In this document: one piece after another, positions 24,249-33,606 of the stretch | Layout: the number at the start of each line of letters is the position of its first letter | Numbering within the stretch: the stretch's first letter is position 1 | Assembly: GCF_014204535.1 (NCBI RefSeq) | Contig: NZ_JACHLR010000003.1 | Span: forward strand, 186,001-250,000 | Direction of reading: 5' to 3' | Length of the DNA: 64,000 nucleotides | DNA from: Novosphingobium chloroacetimidivorans | GTDB taxonomy: Bacteria > Pseudomonadota > Alphaproteobacteria > Sphingomonadales > Sphingomonadaceae | The notes under the pieces: model-generated | The model's input: only the letters and a program-made list of their open reading frames with translations | What the model was told of the DNA's origin: nothing | Database searches by the model: none | Position numbers and translations under genes: made by a program

Positions 24249-25552
24249 CGTTTCTCCAGGAGAGCCAGGACATCCGCTTTCAACGCGGTCTGGAACTCGG
24301 GCAACAGGTTCATCGAGTCCGCAGGCATGAACTGGGCAAAGATCTGCGACCGCAACCCGTGCACCATGTCGACCATGCCTACCGTGCCGGCCGCGCCTGC
24401 CCAGCCATAGACGCCCGCCTCCGGTCCCAGGCCGACCCGCCCCCCGGCGCCGAACCCGCCGACCGGCCCCATGATCGTGGGTCCTGCGACGCCCTTTGGC
24501 AGCAGGTTCGAGGTGCCGAGCCGCACCGCCTTCTCGGACAGGACGCGCCTGCCGTCGATCTGCCCGAACTGGGCCAGCATGCGCAGGAAGCGGTCATAGT
24601 CCCGAGGCGTGCTGACCAGCCCTGCCCCGCCGAAGGGTGCCGCAGGCTTCTCCAGGAACAGCGAACGGCTGCCCTCGTCGATGGCGACGAAGATGCCCTG
24701 GATCACGCCGTAGTTCGTCGCCAGCCGGCCCGCATCCGCGCGCGGCACCTGGAACACGGTATCCTTCATGCCTGCGGGTGCGAAGATCGTTTCCTTCAGG
24801 TACTGGTCGAACGCCTTGCCGCTCAGCACCTCGATCACATGCCCCATCAGGTCGAGCCCCATGGAATAGCTCCAGTGCGTGCCCGGATCGTAGACCAGCG
24901 GGACTTGCGCCAGTGCATCGGCGAACGCCTTGAGCCCCGAGATCGACTTGGCGCGCGTGAAGCCGTTGATCGGCAAACGCGTGACCTGGCCCGGGATCAG
25001 TCCCTTGCGCTCCATCAACTGCACGATGGGTCCGCGCTGGACGATGGCATAGCCCAGGCCCGACGTATGCGTCAGCAGGTGGCGCATGGTGATCGGCCGC
25101 GGCGCGGGGTGGAGTGCGGTGATCGACCCGTCGTAGGTGTTCTGGACCTTCATGTCCTTGAACTGCGGCAGCACTTCGTGGACGGGCTGATCCAGCGCCA
25201 TCTTGCCTTGGGCGATCAGGTGCATCGCCGCCATGCCGGTGATCGGCTTGGTCATCGAATAGATCCGGAACAGCGTATCCGGCGTCATCGGATCGGGATC
25301 GGTGAACCCCTGGCTGCCGATCGACACGAACTCCGGTGCTTGCCCCGGTCGACCGAGCGAGGCGACGAGGCCAGGGAACTTGCCCGGTCCCACCCACCGG
25401 GTGAGCAGAGCCCGCACGTTGGCCAGCATGTCGGGCCGTGCCGCCGCTTGTGCCAGGCTTGGAAGCAGACCGGTCAGCCCTGCTGCCGCTCCCAGCTGGA
25501 GCAAGGCACGGCGGTTCAGGGCAGCTTCGAGCACGCGATGATCGGACTTCAA
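24245..25552 (-). CDS. Beta-lactamase-family serine hydrolase (class C/EstB-like)
   Basis: This 435-residue secreted hydrolase has the class C lactamase/esterase fold. The SxxK catalytic motif is YSMTKPITG (S99, K102), and HWSYSMGLD could be the Tyr motif. A Tat-like or Sec leader is visible as NRRALLQLGAAAGLTGLLPS. The TTG at 25552 overlaps the mutY stop (TTGA) and is preferred; GTG 25534 is also possible. The YxN motif reads YSM, so esterase or D-aminopeptidase activity is more likely than true cephalosporinase activity. It sits in a mutY - hydrolase - nudC unit with 4-nt overlaps on both sides. Confidence 0.87.
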   Translation of the reverse strand: MKSDHRVLEAALNRRALLQLGAAAGLTGLLPSLAQAAARPDMLANVRALLTRWVGPGKFPGLVASLGRPGQAPEFVSIGSQGFTDPDPMTPDTLFRIYSMTKPITGMAAMHLIAQGKMALDQPVHEVLPQFKDMKVQNTYDGSITALHPAPRPITMRHLLTHTSGLGYAIVQRGPIVQLMERKGLIPGQVTRLPINGFTRAKSISGLKAFADALAQVPLVYDPGTHWSYSMGLDLMGHVIEVLSGKAFDQYLKETIFAPAGMKDTVFQVPRADAGRLATNYGVIQGIFVAIDEGSRSLFLEKPAAPFGGAGLVSTPRDYDRFLRMLAQFGQIDGRRVLSEKAVRLGTSNLLPKGVAGPTIMGPVGGFGAGGRVGLGPEAGVYGWAGAAGTVGMVDMVHGLRSQIFAQFMPADSMNLLPEFQTALKADVLALLEKR

Positions 25553-26625
25553 GCCTCGACTCCGGTTGAGACCAGCGCGAGGCGCGCCGCCTTGGCAAAG
25601 AGCGTAGGCAGGCCGGCTTCGTCGATACGCTCGACCGGCCACCACTCGCCTTGTTCAGCGCCGAGACCTGCCCAATCGTTCCCGCGATAGATCAAGAGGT
25701 CCAGATCGAGGCCGAAGTGGGTGAAGCCATGCGCGACCGTGCCGCCAGGCTCCCAGCTGCCGCTCACCGGAGCCTCGCCGCTGCCATCGCCCTTCGCACT
25801 CCATCCGTCATCGGGCAAGGCGCGCATGCCGCCGAGCATGCCCTTGTCCGGACGGCGCACCAGCCACACCGCGCCGTTGCGCGCGATCCAGAAGGCCCGA
25901 CCGTTGCGTTGCGGCTTGGGCTTCTTCGCCGCCTTGACCGGAAAGCGCTCGGGCTCGCCGGTCTTCCGGGCTGCGCACGAGGCCGATAGGGGGCAGAGCA
26001 GGCACCGTGGGCTGCGCGGCGTGCAGATGGTGGCGCCCAAGTCCATCATGGCTTGCGCGAAGTCGCCGGCACGAAGCTCGGGCGTGATCGCATCGGCATG
26101 GCGGCGGATGGCCGGGCGCGATCCCGGCAGCGGCTCGGCCACGGCGAACAGCCGGGACACCACGCGCTCGACATTGGCGTCGACCACCACGGCGCGGCGC
26201 CCGAAGGCGATGGCGGCGACCGCTGCCGCCGTGTAGGCGCCCAGCCCCGGAAGCGCCCGCAGACCGTCCTCGGTGTCCGGGAACACGCCGCCGCGCGCCG
26301 CCACCACACGCGCGCACGCCAGCAGGTTGCGCGCCCGGGCATAATAGCCAAGCCCCGCCCAGGCGGCCATGACCTCGCCCTCGGGAGCCTCCGCCAGCGC
26401 CGTGACGGTCGGCCAGCGGCGGGTGAACTCGGCGAAGTAGCTCTTTACCGCCGCCACCGTCGTCTGCTGCAGCATGACCTCGGACAACCATACGCGATAA
26501 GGGTCCGGCGCCGAGGTCCCCGGAGCCGCCCGCCACGGCAGCGTGCGGGCATGCGCGTCGTACCAATCCAGGAGAGCAGAGGCCAACGGCGCAGGCACGG
26601 CGGCTTTATGCGAACTGGCATCCAT
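25549..26625 (-). CDS. mutY: A/G-specific adenine DNA glycosylase
   Basis: MutY removes adenine mispaired with 8-oxoguanine. This 358-residue copy starts at ATG 26625 (MDASSHKAAVP); the longer upstream reading is not needed. Visible are WLSEVMLQQTTVAAV with the catalytic Glu, the helix-hairpin-helix LPGLGAYTAAAVAAIAFG, and VVVDANVERVVSRLF with the catalytic Asp. The iron-sulfur ligands are CTPRSPRCLLCPLSASC (C-x6-C-x2-C-x5-C). A Nudix-like C-terminal domain recognises 8-oxoG. It leads the minus-strand unit and is divergent from the dciA gene, 29 nt away. Confidence 0.95.
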   Translation of the reverse strand: MDASSHKAAVPAPLASALLDWYDAHARTLPWRAAPGTSAPDPYRVWLSEVMLQQTTVAAVKSYFAEFTRRWPTVTALAEAPEGEVMAAWAGLGYYARARNLLACARVVAARGGVFPDTEDGLRALPGLGAYTAAAVAAIAFGRRAVVVDANVERVVSRLFAVAEPLPGSRPAIRRHADAITPELRAGDFAQAMMDLGATICTPRSPRCLLCPLSASCAARKTGEPERFPVKAAKKPKPQRNGRAFWIARNGAVWLVRRPDKGMLGGMRALPDDGWSAKGDGSGEAPVSGSWEPGGTVAHGFTHFGLDLDLLIYRGNDWAGLGAEQGEWWPVERIDEAGLPTLFAKAARLALVSTGVEA

Positions 26626-26654
26626 CGCGCCGCTATGGCATTGGCTGGCCGGCA

Positions 26655-27269
26655 ATGGAACGGGCCGAACGGGTGTCAGATCGCGATACGGGCAAGGATG
26701 CCGCGGACAAGCCGGCAAAGGCGCCTGCCCGAAGCACGAAGGCAGGCCCGAAGGGCGCAGGCCTCAAGCCCTACGAACGTCCGCGCGGCGGCCAGGCTCG
26801 CCCGATTAGCGACCTCATGCCCGAAGTCGGCCGCACCGCCTTTCGCCGCTTCGGCTTCGTGCAGTCCAGCGTCGTATCCCGGTGGCCGGAGATCGTCGGC
26901 GCGCGCCATGCCAAAGTCTGCACGCCCGAATCGATCCGCTTCCCGCCCGGCGAAAAGCATGACGGGATCCTGCAACTGGTCGTCGTCCCCGCGCACGCGC
27001 CGCTGATCCAGCACGTGATCCCCGAGATCATCGAACGGGTGAACCGCTTCGTCGGCTACAATGCCGTGGCCCGCGCCAAGATCCGGCAAGGCGAGGTTAA
27101 GCCACCACCTGCTTCCGGGCCCAGGAGCGCGCCGCCCTCGCTAAAGCCGATCCCGATGGAACTTGGCGATTCCCTGCGCGATATCGGTGATCCGGAGCTT
27201 CGCGCCGTGCTGGAGTCGCTGGCACGCAGCATGGGCGCCGCCAAGGACAGGAACGAGGACAAGACGTGA
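26655..27269 (+). CDS. DciA-type protein (DUF721)
   Basis: This 204-residue DUF721 protein contains the conserved region ISDLMPEVGRTAFRRFGF then VSRWPEIVGARHAKVCTPE (about 51-96). DciA loads the replicative helicase in bacteria lacking DnaC, which would be its role here. The N-terminus is a basic, disordered stretch rich in Lys/Pro, and the C-terminus is a Pro-rich linker with a short conserved end. Its stop overlaps the start of the next gene (GTGA). The order DUF721 - dsbA-like - dsbA-like - smc is typical of Sphingomonadales. Confidence 0.85.
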   Translation: MERAERVSDRDTGKDAADKPAKAPARSTKAGPKGAGLKPYERPRGGQARPISDLMPEVGRTAFRRFGFVQSSVVSRWPEIVGARHAKVCTPESIRFPPGEKHDGILQLVVVPAHAPLIQHVIPEIIERVNRFVGYNAVARAKIRQGEVKPPPASGPRSAPPSLKPIPMELGDSLRDIGDPELRAVLESLARSMGAAKDRNEDKT

Positions 27270-27967
27270 TCCATCGCAGCATCCTCCCGATCAGCGCTCT
27301 CGCAATCGCAACGCTTTTGGCGCCGGTCGCCTCGGCCGCACCGGCGCCCGCCAATCACGGCAACTGGAATGCCGCGATCGCGCAAGGCGCCGATGGAAGC
27401 TTCACGCTGGGCAATCCCAAGGCCAAGGTGAAGCTGACCGAGTACGTCAGCTACACCTGCCCGCATTGCGCGAAGTTCAGCAAGGAATCCGAACCGCTGC
27501 TGCGGATGAGCTACGTTCCGCAGGGCAAGGTCGCGGTGACGGTGACGCAAGTGCTGCGCAACCCGATCGACATCACGATCGCGCTGCTGACCAACTGCGG
27601 CGATCCCAAGACGTTCTTCACCCGCCACAACGGCTTCATGGCTTCGCAGGACCGCTGGCTCGCCAGGTACGAAAGCTTCTCCGAAGCGCAGACCGCCCGC
27701 TGGGCCAGCGGCCCCGTCGCCGCCCGTTTCCGCGCGATCGCCTCGGATTTCGACTTCTACGCCATCATGGCGCGCTGGAGCTATTCCCGCGCGCAGGTCG
27801 ACCGCTGCCTGGGCGATGCGGCCATGCTCAAGCGCCTGACCGCGCAGACCGAGGCGGCTTCGGCCAAGGGCGTCGACAGCACGCCGAGCTTTGCGATCGA
27901 CGGTGAGGTGCTGGTCGGCACCCACGACTGGAAGACTCTCGCCGCTCAGATCGACACCCGACTCTGA
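27266..27967 (+). CDS. DsbA-family thioredoxin-fold protein (secreted)
   Basis: This 233-residue periplasmic thiol-disulfide protein starts at a GTG overlapping the DUF721 stop. A signal peptide covers about 1-24 (cleavage near ASAAP). The active site is SYTCPHCAKF (C65-P-H-C68), the DsbA-type CPHC. The cis-Pro loop is seen as STPSFAI near the C-terminus, and a helical insertion lies between them. It probably oxidises or isomerises cysteines in exported proteins. A second family member follows 110 nt downstream. Confidence 0.88.
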   Translation: MIHRSILPISALAIATLLAPVASAAPAPANHGNWNAAIAQGADGSFTLGNPKAKVKLTEYVSYTCPHCAKFSKESEPLLRMSYVPQGKVAVTVTQVLRNPIDITIALLTNCGDPKTFFTRHNGFMASQDRWLARYESFSEAQTARWASGPVAARFRAIASDFDFYAIMARWSYSRAQVDRCLGDAAMLKRLTAQTEAASAKGVDSTPSFAIDGEVLVGTHDWKTLAAQIDTRL

Positions 27968-28077
27968 CACTTGGGCTTGGAAGCTGTGGAGACACGGCGT
28001 TCCCACCCACGCTTCGCGCTTTGATCCTGCAGCGCTCTGCGCTAGCGCCGAATATTCTTGTGAGAAGGACCTCTTGC

Positions 28078-28830
28078 ATGGCTTCCCGTTTCCGTTCCTT
28101 CGCCCTTGCCGCTGCCGCCCTTCCCCTCGCGCTCGCCCTCTCGGCCTGCGGCGACAAGAAGGCTGACGGGGCGCCCAGCGGCGAACCGGCCGCCAAGGTC
28201 GCCCCGCCCAGCGGGAAAGCCTGGAGCGACGTCGTCGCGAAGACAGAGGAAGGCGGCTATCGCGTCGGCAACCCCGATGCGCCGATCAAGCTCGTCGAGT
28301 ACGGCGCCCTCTCCTGCTCGCACTGCGCCGAGTTCGCCAAGGAAAGCAGCGAGAAATTGCTGAACGACTACGTCGCCAGCGGCCGCGTCAGCTACGAACT
28401 GCGGTTCTTCATGCTCAACGCCTTCGACGTGCCCGCCACCTTGCTGGCCACCTGCGGCGCGAACGAAGCGGTGATCCCGCTGGCTGAGCAGTTCTGGGCC
28501 TGGCAGCCCAACATGTTCACCAACCTGCAGGCCGCCGGCGATCCGAAGATCCAGCAGGCCGCCGCGCTGCCGCCGGCCCAGCGCATGCAGGCAATCGCCC
28601 AGCTTGCGGGCATGAGCGAGTTCTTCGCCTCGCGCGGCATCTCGCGCGACCAGGGCGCCGCCTGCCTCGCCGACACTGCCAAGGCCGATGCCCTCGCGAA
28701 GCAAACCGAGACCGCCTCGAACAAGTACGAAGTCTCGGGCACGCCGACGTTCTTCATCAACGATACGCCGGTCGGCACCTCCAATTGGGCGACGCTGGAG
28801 CCCAAGCTGCAGGCCGCCGGCGCCCGCTGA
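28078..28830 (+). CDS. DsbA-family thioredoxin-fold lipoprotein
   Basis: This 250-residue second DsbA-like protein is probably lipid-anchored. The leader MASRFRSFALAAAALPLAL ends in the lipobox LALSAC (C24), and a GDKKADG linker follows. The active site reads GALSCSHCAEF (C80-S-H-C83), and the cis-Pro loop is SGTPTFFIND. The ATG at 28078 follows GAGAAGGAC and is preferred over the TTG at 28021. The CSHC centre differs from its neighbour's CPHC, so the two probably have different redox potentials. Both precede smc. Confidence 0.88.
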   Translation: MASRFRSFALAAAALPLALALSACGDKKADGAPSGEPAAKVAPPSGKAWSDVVAKTEEGGYRVGNPDAPIKLVEYGALSCSHCAEFAKESSEKLLNDYVASGRVSYELRFFMLNAFDVPATLLATCGANEAVIPLAEQFWAWQPNMFTNLQAAGDPKIQQAAALPPAQRMQAIAQLAGMSEFFASRGISRDQGAACLADTAKADALAKQTETASNKYEVSGTPTFFINDTPVGTSNWATLEPKLQAAGAR

Positions 28831-28854
28831 TGCAGCGGGACGCCTGATCACGCG

Positions 28855-31800
28855 ATGCACTTCCGGCGGCTGAAGCTCAGCGGTTTCAAGAGCTTCGTCG
28901 AGCCCGCCGAACTGCGCATCGAGCCTGGGCTGACCGGCGTGGTCGGCCCCAACGGCTGCGGCAAGTCCAACCTGCTCGAGGCGATCCGCTGGGTCATGGG
29001 CGAAAGCTCGGCCAAGTCGCTGCGCGGCGGCGGCATGGAGGACGTGATCTTCGCCGGCACCGCCAGCCGGCCGCCGCGCGCCTTTGCCGAAGTCGTGCTG
29101 CAGGCGGGCACCGCGTCGGGCGAGGACCTGGAAGTCGTGCGCCGGATCGAGCGCGGCGCCGGCAGCGCCTACCGCGTCAACGGTCGCGACGTGCGCGCCA
29201 AGGACGTCGCGCTGATCTTCGCCGACGCCGCCACCGGCGCCCACTCGCCCGCACTCGTCAGCCAGGGCCGCATCGCCGCCGTCATCAACGCCAAGCCGGC
29301 CGAGCGCCGCGCGATGCTGGAGGAGGCGGCCGGCATCGCCGGTCTCCACGTGCGGCGCAAGGACGCCGAGACACGGCTGCGCGCGACCGAAGCCAACCTC
29401 GCCCGCCTGGACGACCTCATGGCCGGGCTCGACAAACAAGTCGGCACGCTGCGCCGCCAGGCCCGCGCGGCGGAGCGCTATCGAACCCTGTCGGACCAGA
29501 TCCGCACGGCCGAGGCCCGGCTGGTCTTCGCCCGCTGGCGCGACGCCGCCGCAGCAGCCGAAGCCGCCCGCAAGGAAGCGCAATCCGCCGAGGCCGCCGT
29601 CGCCGGCATGCAGGACGCCGCTCGCCAGGCCCAGGCCGCGCAAGCCACTGCCGCCCAGGCTCTCGCCGATGCGCGAGAGGCCGTGACCGACCGGCGCGAC
29701 GATGCCAACGCGCAAGGGCACCGGCTCGCGACTCTCTCCGGCAAGCTCGAAGCCGCCGAGCAGCGGCTTGCCGACCTCGACCGGCAGCGAACGCGCCTGG
29801 AGCAGGACCGTGGCGACGCCGATCGCCTCACCCGCGATGCCGCCGACGCCCTCACGCGGCTGGAGCACGAGCTGTCGGACGCCGCCGCGCGCCTTCAGGC
29901 CGCCGAGGCAGAGAGGCCGCGACTCGTCGTCACGCTCGACCGCGCCGAAGCCGCATCTCGCGCCGCCGAACTGGCCCTGGCACAGGCCACCGCCGAACAG
30001 GCCGGCGTCGAAGCCGAGTGGCGCATCGCCGAGGCCGAGCGCGCGCAGGCGCAAGGCAGGCTCGATCGGATCGCAAGGGAGATCGCCCGCCAGTCGGCGC
30101 TGATCATCGAAATCGATCGAACCGCCGATCCCCGCATCGCAGTCACCCAAGCGGCCGAGCGTCGCGACCGGGCCACCTCGGCTCTTGGCTCGGCGCGCGC
30201 TAACCTCGCCGAGCGGACGGCGCGCAAGGCCGATCTCCAGGCCGCCCGCGACGAGGCGACGGCCGCGCTGGCCGGCGCGCGCGCCGACTGCACCGGCATC
30301 GAGCGCGAGCATGCCGCGCTGCTGCGCGACCGGGAGGCGCGGGCGAAAGGCGCGAAGGCCGCACATGGCCTGCCCGTCGCCATCGACGCGCTGAGCGTGG
30401 AGCCGGGCTACGAGCGCGCGCTGGCCGCCGTGCTGGGCCGCGACGCCAAAGCTCCACTCGGCGCTCCGCCGGGCACTGCCGACGGACGGTTCTGGACGGG
30501 CGCCGGGCCGCCAAGCCCCCTCGCCGACAGCCTGGCTCACCACGTCACCCGCTGCCCGCCACAACTCGCCGCCCGGCTCGCGTTGGTGCACGTGGCGGAC
30601 GCGGACGATGGCGCGGTGCTCGCCCCGGGCGAGTGGCTGGTGACCCGCGCCGGAGCGCTGCGCCGATGGGACGGCTTCGTCGCCCGCGGCGAAGGTGCGG
30701 CGGAAGCCGCGCGGCTCGAGGCCGAGAACCGCTTCGCCGAACTCGACGCGCAACTGCCGCAGCTGCGGGAGCGTGCAGCCACCGCCGAGGCGACGCTGGC
30801 CGATGCGCAGCAGGCTCTGGCAGCGCTCCAGCAGGAGCTGCTGGCGGCCGAGCGTGCCGTCTCCGCCGCGGTGGAAGAGGAGCGCGCCGCGCTGCGTGCG
30901 CTCGACCAGGCGGAGGATGCCCGCACCCGCCACGCCGCGCGCCGCGCCGAGCTGGAGCGCACCGGCGCCGACCTTGCCGAGCAAGCCCAAGCCGCACAGG
31001 CCGAGGCCGACGCCGCCGCCACGCGCCACGCCGCGCTGCCCGACCCCGCCGAGGGCCGTGCTGCACTCGGCGCCGCGCGCACCGCCCACGACGAGCAGCG
31101 CCGCGCGCTCCAGTCCGCCACCGCCGCGCTGGCCGCGCACGACCAGGGCCTCGCCGCGCTGCGGGAGCGGACGGCCACCCACCGTGCCGACATCCGCGGC
31201 TGGCAGGCCCGCGCCGGGGATGCCGCCAAGCGCCTCGCCGACACCGCGCTGCGCCTCGAGACGATCGAGGACGAGCGCGCCGGCGTCGCCGCCATTCCGC
31301 CCGCGCTCGCCGCCGAGATCGACGCCGGCGAAGCGGTCCGCCAGCGCCTCGCCGGCGAGCTGGCACAAGCCGAAGCCGCGCTCGCCCATGCCACCGAGGC
31401 CGCCCGCCAGGCCGACTCCGCGCTCGCGGCAGTGCAGGAGAGCCTGGCCGCTGCCCGCGAAGCCCGGGCCGGCGCCACCGCCCGCGCCGAGAACGAGGAC
31501 GCCCGCCGCGTCGAGATGAACCGCGTCTCCGGCGAGCGCTTCCAGTCCCCACCGCCGCTGCTGCCCGGCCGCTTCGGGTTTGCCGGCGACGAGGTCGGCC
31601 TCGCGGTCGACGAGTCCTCCGCCATGGACCGCCTCTCCGCCGAGCGGGAGCGGATCGGCCCGGTCAACCTCGTCGCCGCCGACGAACTCGCGGCAGCAGA
31701 GGCACAGCTGGGCACCAACGCCACCGAGAAGGCCGAGCTGACCGAGGCGGTCAACCGCCTGCGCGGCTCGATCGGCAACCTCAACCGCGAGGGCCGCGAG

Positions 31801-32280
31801 CGGTTGCGCGCGGCCTTCGAGGCGGTCGACGGGCACTTTCGCCGGCTGTTCACCCGCCTGTTCCAGGGCGGGCAGGCGCACCTGGCGCTGGTCGACTCAG
31901 ACGATCCGCTCGAAGCCGGGCTGGAGATCTTCGCCCAGCCGCCCGGCAAGCGCCTCCAGTCGCTCACCCTGGCGTCGGGCGGTGAGCAGGCGCTGACCGC
32001 AGTGGCGCTGATCTTCGCGCTGTTCCTCACCAATCCCGCGCCGATCTGCGTGCTCGACGAAGTCGACGCCCCGCTCGACGATGCCAACATCGAGCGCTTC
32101 TGCGACCTGCTCGACGCGATGGTCGCCGAGACCCACACCAGATACCTCATCGTCACCCACAACGCCGTGACCATGAGCCGCATGCACCGCCTGTTCGGCG
32201 TGACCATGGTGGAGCGCGGCGTCAGCCGCCTCGTCAGCGTGGACCTGGGCGGTGCGGAGGAGCTGCTGGCGGCGGAGTAG
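28855..32280 (+). CDS. smc: Chromosome partition protein Smc
   Basis: Smc is the ATPase of the condensin-like complex that organises and separates chromosomes. This 1141-residue copy has the N-terminal ATPase half with Walker A GPNGCGKSNLLEAI (31-44). Long Ala/Glu/Arg-rich coiled coils flank a hinge at about 510-640. The C-terminal half has TLASGGEQALTAVALIFAL (ABC signature) and CVLDEVDAPLDDAN (Walker B and D-loop). The length matches alphaproteobacterial Smc. It starts 24 nt after the lipoprotein gene. scpA and scpB are not in the window. Confidence 0.97.
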   Translation: MHFRRLKLSGFKSFVEPAELRIEPGLTGVVGPNGCGKSNLLEAIRWVMGESSAKSLRGGGMEDVIFAGTASRPPRAFAEVVLQAGTASGEDLEVVRRIERGAGSAYRVNGRDVRAKDVALIFADAATGAHSPALVSQGRIAAVINAKPAERRAMLEEAAGIAGLHVRRKDAETRLRATEANLARLDDLMAGLDKQVGTLRRQARAAERYRTLSDQIRTAEARLVFARWRDAAAAAEAARKEAQSAEAAVAGMQDAARQAQAAQATAAQALADAREAVTDRRDDANAQGHRLATLSGKLEAAEQRLADLDRQRTRLEQDRGDADRLTRDAADALTRLEHELSDAAARLQAAEAERPRLVVTLDRAEAASRAAELALAQATAEQAGVEAEWRIAEAERAQAQGRLDRIAREIARQSALIIEIDRTADPRIAVTQAAERRDRATSALGSARANLAERTARKADLQAARDEATAALAGARADCTGIEREHAALLRDREARAKGAKAAHGLPVAIDALSVEPGYERALAAVLGRDAKAPLGAPPGTADGRFWTGAGPPSPLADSLAHHVTRCPPQLAARLALVHVADADDGAVLAPGEWLVTRAGALRRWDGFVARGEGAAEAARLEAENRFAELDAQLPQLRERAATAEATLADAQQALAALQQELLAAERAVSAAVEEERAALRALDQAEDARTRHAARRAELERTGADLAEQAQAAQAEADAAATRHAALPDPAEGRAALGAARTAHDEQRRALQSATAALAAHDQGLAALRERTATHRADIRGWQARAGDAAKRLADTALRLETIEDERAGVAAIPPALAAEIDAGEAVRQRLAGELAQAEAALAHATEAARQADSALAAVQESLAAAREARAGATARAENEDARRVEMNRVSGERFQSPPPLLPGRFGFAGDEVGLAVDESSAMDRLSAERERIGPVNLVAADELAAAEAQLGTNATEKAELTEAVNRLRGSIGNLNREGRERLRAAFEAVDGHFRRLFTRLFQGGQAHLALVDSDDPLEAGLEIFAQPPGKRLQSLTLASGGEQALTAVALIFALFLTNPAPICVLDEVDAPLDDANIERFCDLLDAMVAETHTRYLIVTHNAVTMSRMHRLFGVTMVERGVSRLVSVDLGGAEELLAAE

Positions 32281-32336
32281 CGCCCCACCAACTCAGTTGC
32301 CGCTCCCGCCACGGAATGTGTTTTGCGGCCCGCCTC

Positions 32337-32780
32337 TCACCACCCCTCCTCGTCCAGCGCCAGGCGCGAGCGGTCGATCTGGCCCAGATGCCGCAAAAGC
32401 GCGGAAACCTGCAGCATCACGCGCGTCCCGACATAGCGCCCGCGTCGCATGACCACCCGCACGACGCCCACGGTGGCCGCCGCCGCGACCCGATCGCGTG
32501 TCAACTTCCAGGGACCCACGTCCGCCTGCCCGCCCGAAGCGGCAACCTCCCACGCCGCCGCGAAATCCTCCGCACCCGGCCGCCGCCGCAAGGCATAGGC
32601 ACTCGCCCGCGAACACCCGACAAACGCCGCCGCCTGCGCCACCGACCCACTCTGCGCCAACCACCCGACGAACTCGCCCTGCTTGACCGGCGTCCAGCCA
32701 TCGTGACGCGTGCGCAGCGGCACCGGCACGAAGTCGGGAATGCGCTTGTAGGCGGGCCAGCGGGGTGCGGGTTTGGACAT
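32337..32780 (-). CDS. Small helix-turn-helix protein, function unknown
   Basis: This 147-residue protein starts at ATG 32780. It contains GWTPVKQGEFVGWLAQSGSV then AQAAAFVGCSRASAYALRRR (about 27-66), a helix-turn-helix of the kind seen in terminase-small-subunit-like and sphingomonad orphan proteins. The remainder is basic and holds no motif I recognise. Lines of sphingomonads carry similar short HTH proteins near phage or island borders. It faces the smc gene, 56 nt from its stop, at the left edge of the accessory island. Confidence 0.6.
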   Translation of the reverse strand: MSKPAPRWPAYKRIPDFVPVPLRTRHDGWTPVKQGEFVGWLAQSGSVAQAAAFVGCSRASAYALRRRPGAEDFAAAWEVAASGGQADVGPWKLTRDRVAAAATVGVVRVVMRRGRYVGTRVMLQVSALLRHLGQIDRSRLALDEEGW

Positions 32781-32922
32781 GGTGCGCGGAACGTAGCGCG
32801 AACGAGGGCGTGTAGGAAAATGCAAATAGAGCGGGAATGAAGGTGCGAGGGTTACCACCCTCGCGCTCCCCATCATGTCGGCGGCATTGCTTGCCGGCCG
32901 CGTTTGTCAGAACCGCGATGTT

Positions 32923-32938
32923 GCTATACATGTATAGC
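32923..32938. promoter_or_regulatory. 16-bp perfect palindrome, putative RelB operator
   Basis: GCTATACATGTATAGC is its own reverse complement and lies directly before the AAGGAG ribosome site of the antitoxin gene. This is the expected place for autorepression by a ribbon-helix-helix antitoxin. Confidence 0.7.
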
Positions 32939-32952
32939 GAAGGAGCATGGTC

Positions 32953-33171
32953 ATGTTGGCTGTTCGCATCGATGCCGAAACCGAGAAGCGCCTCGAGGCG
33001 CTCGCCGCCAGAACCGGCCGTACCAAGACCTTCTATGCGCGCGAGGCGATCCTGGCCCACCTCGACGACCTGGAGGACTTCTACCTCGCCGAAGAGCGCA
33101 TGAAGGACTTTCGCTCGGAAGACGCAATCTCATTGGCAGACCTGAAGGCCGACCTTGGCCTGGACGATTGA
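32953..33171 (+). CDS. RelB/DinJ-type ribbon-helix-helix antitoxin
   Basis: This 72-residue antitoxin reads [20 protein letters not shown] then [20 protein letters not shown]. It has the N-terminal beta-strand and helices of an RHH DNA-binding domain, then an acidic C-terminal tail ([13 protein letters not shown]) that should neutralise the toxin. The ATG at 32953 is preferred over 32947 because AAGGAG at 32940-32945 would be only 1 nt from the latter but 7 nt from the former. The toxin gene overlaps its end by 17 nt. A 16-bp palindrome in front suggests self-repression. Confidence 0.87.
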   Translation: MLAVRIDAETEKRLEALAARTGRTKTFYAREAILAHLDDLEDFYLAEERMKDFRSEDAISLADLKADLGLDD

Positions 33172-33421
33172 GTTCGCGCCCGAGGCCGCCAAGGAACTCA
33201 AAAAGCTTGGCCGAATGGAAGCGGCGCGGATCATCCGCACACTGGAAGACCGGATTGCCCCGCTCGATGATCCGCGTGACCTAGGCGCAGCGCTGACGGG
33301 AGATCATGCAGGCTACTGGCGTTGGCGGATCGGCGACTATCGAGTCGTCGCGCGGATCAAAGACGAGCGCGTGACGATCCTTGTCGTGCGGATTGGGCAT
33401 CGTCGCGAGGTGTATCGATAA
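33155..33421 (+). CDS. RelE/ParE-family toxin
   Basis: This 88-residue toxin starts at TTG 33155 inside the antitoxin gene. It has the family pattern [18 protein letters not shown] then [10 protein letters not shown], with the core [14 protein letters not shown] and the end [14 protein letters not shown]. RelE toxins cut mRNA on the ribosome and ParE relatives poison gyrase; the KKL, GDYR and HRREVY elements fit the RelE side. It is coupled to the upstream antitoxin gene. Confidence 0.87.
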   Translation: MAWTIEFAPEAAKELKKLGRMEAARIIRTLEDRIAPLDDPRDLGAALTGDHAGYWRWRIGDYRVVARIKDERVTILVVRIGHRREVYR

Positions 33422-33606
33422 CGATCAGGACATAGTCCTTAATTCACGGCAACTTGCCGACTTGAGTGTAAAGCGAACTTTGAGCGACACTCACCGCCTT
33501 TCGGCTCGTCTGTGAGCAGTGTAGCCAACAAACAGCCAAATGGGTCGCAGGCTGGATACGTAACCGTTCTATCAAGTTTTTGAAAAGCACTTAATGGCCT
33601 GCATTT

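Noticed and set aside
24245..25552. True class C beta-lactamase
   Set aside because: SxxK is present but the Tyr motif reads YSM, not YxN, and no regulator is beside it; an esterase or peptidase relative is more likely.
28042..31881. Very long (1279-codon) minus-strand open frame
   Set aside because: It lies antisense to smc and the end of the lipoprotein gene, which have clear motifs and codon bias. High GC keeps stops out of the opposite strand, and the antisense translation has no family features.
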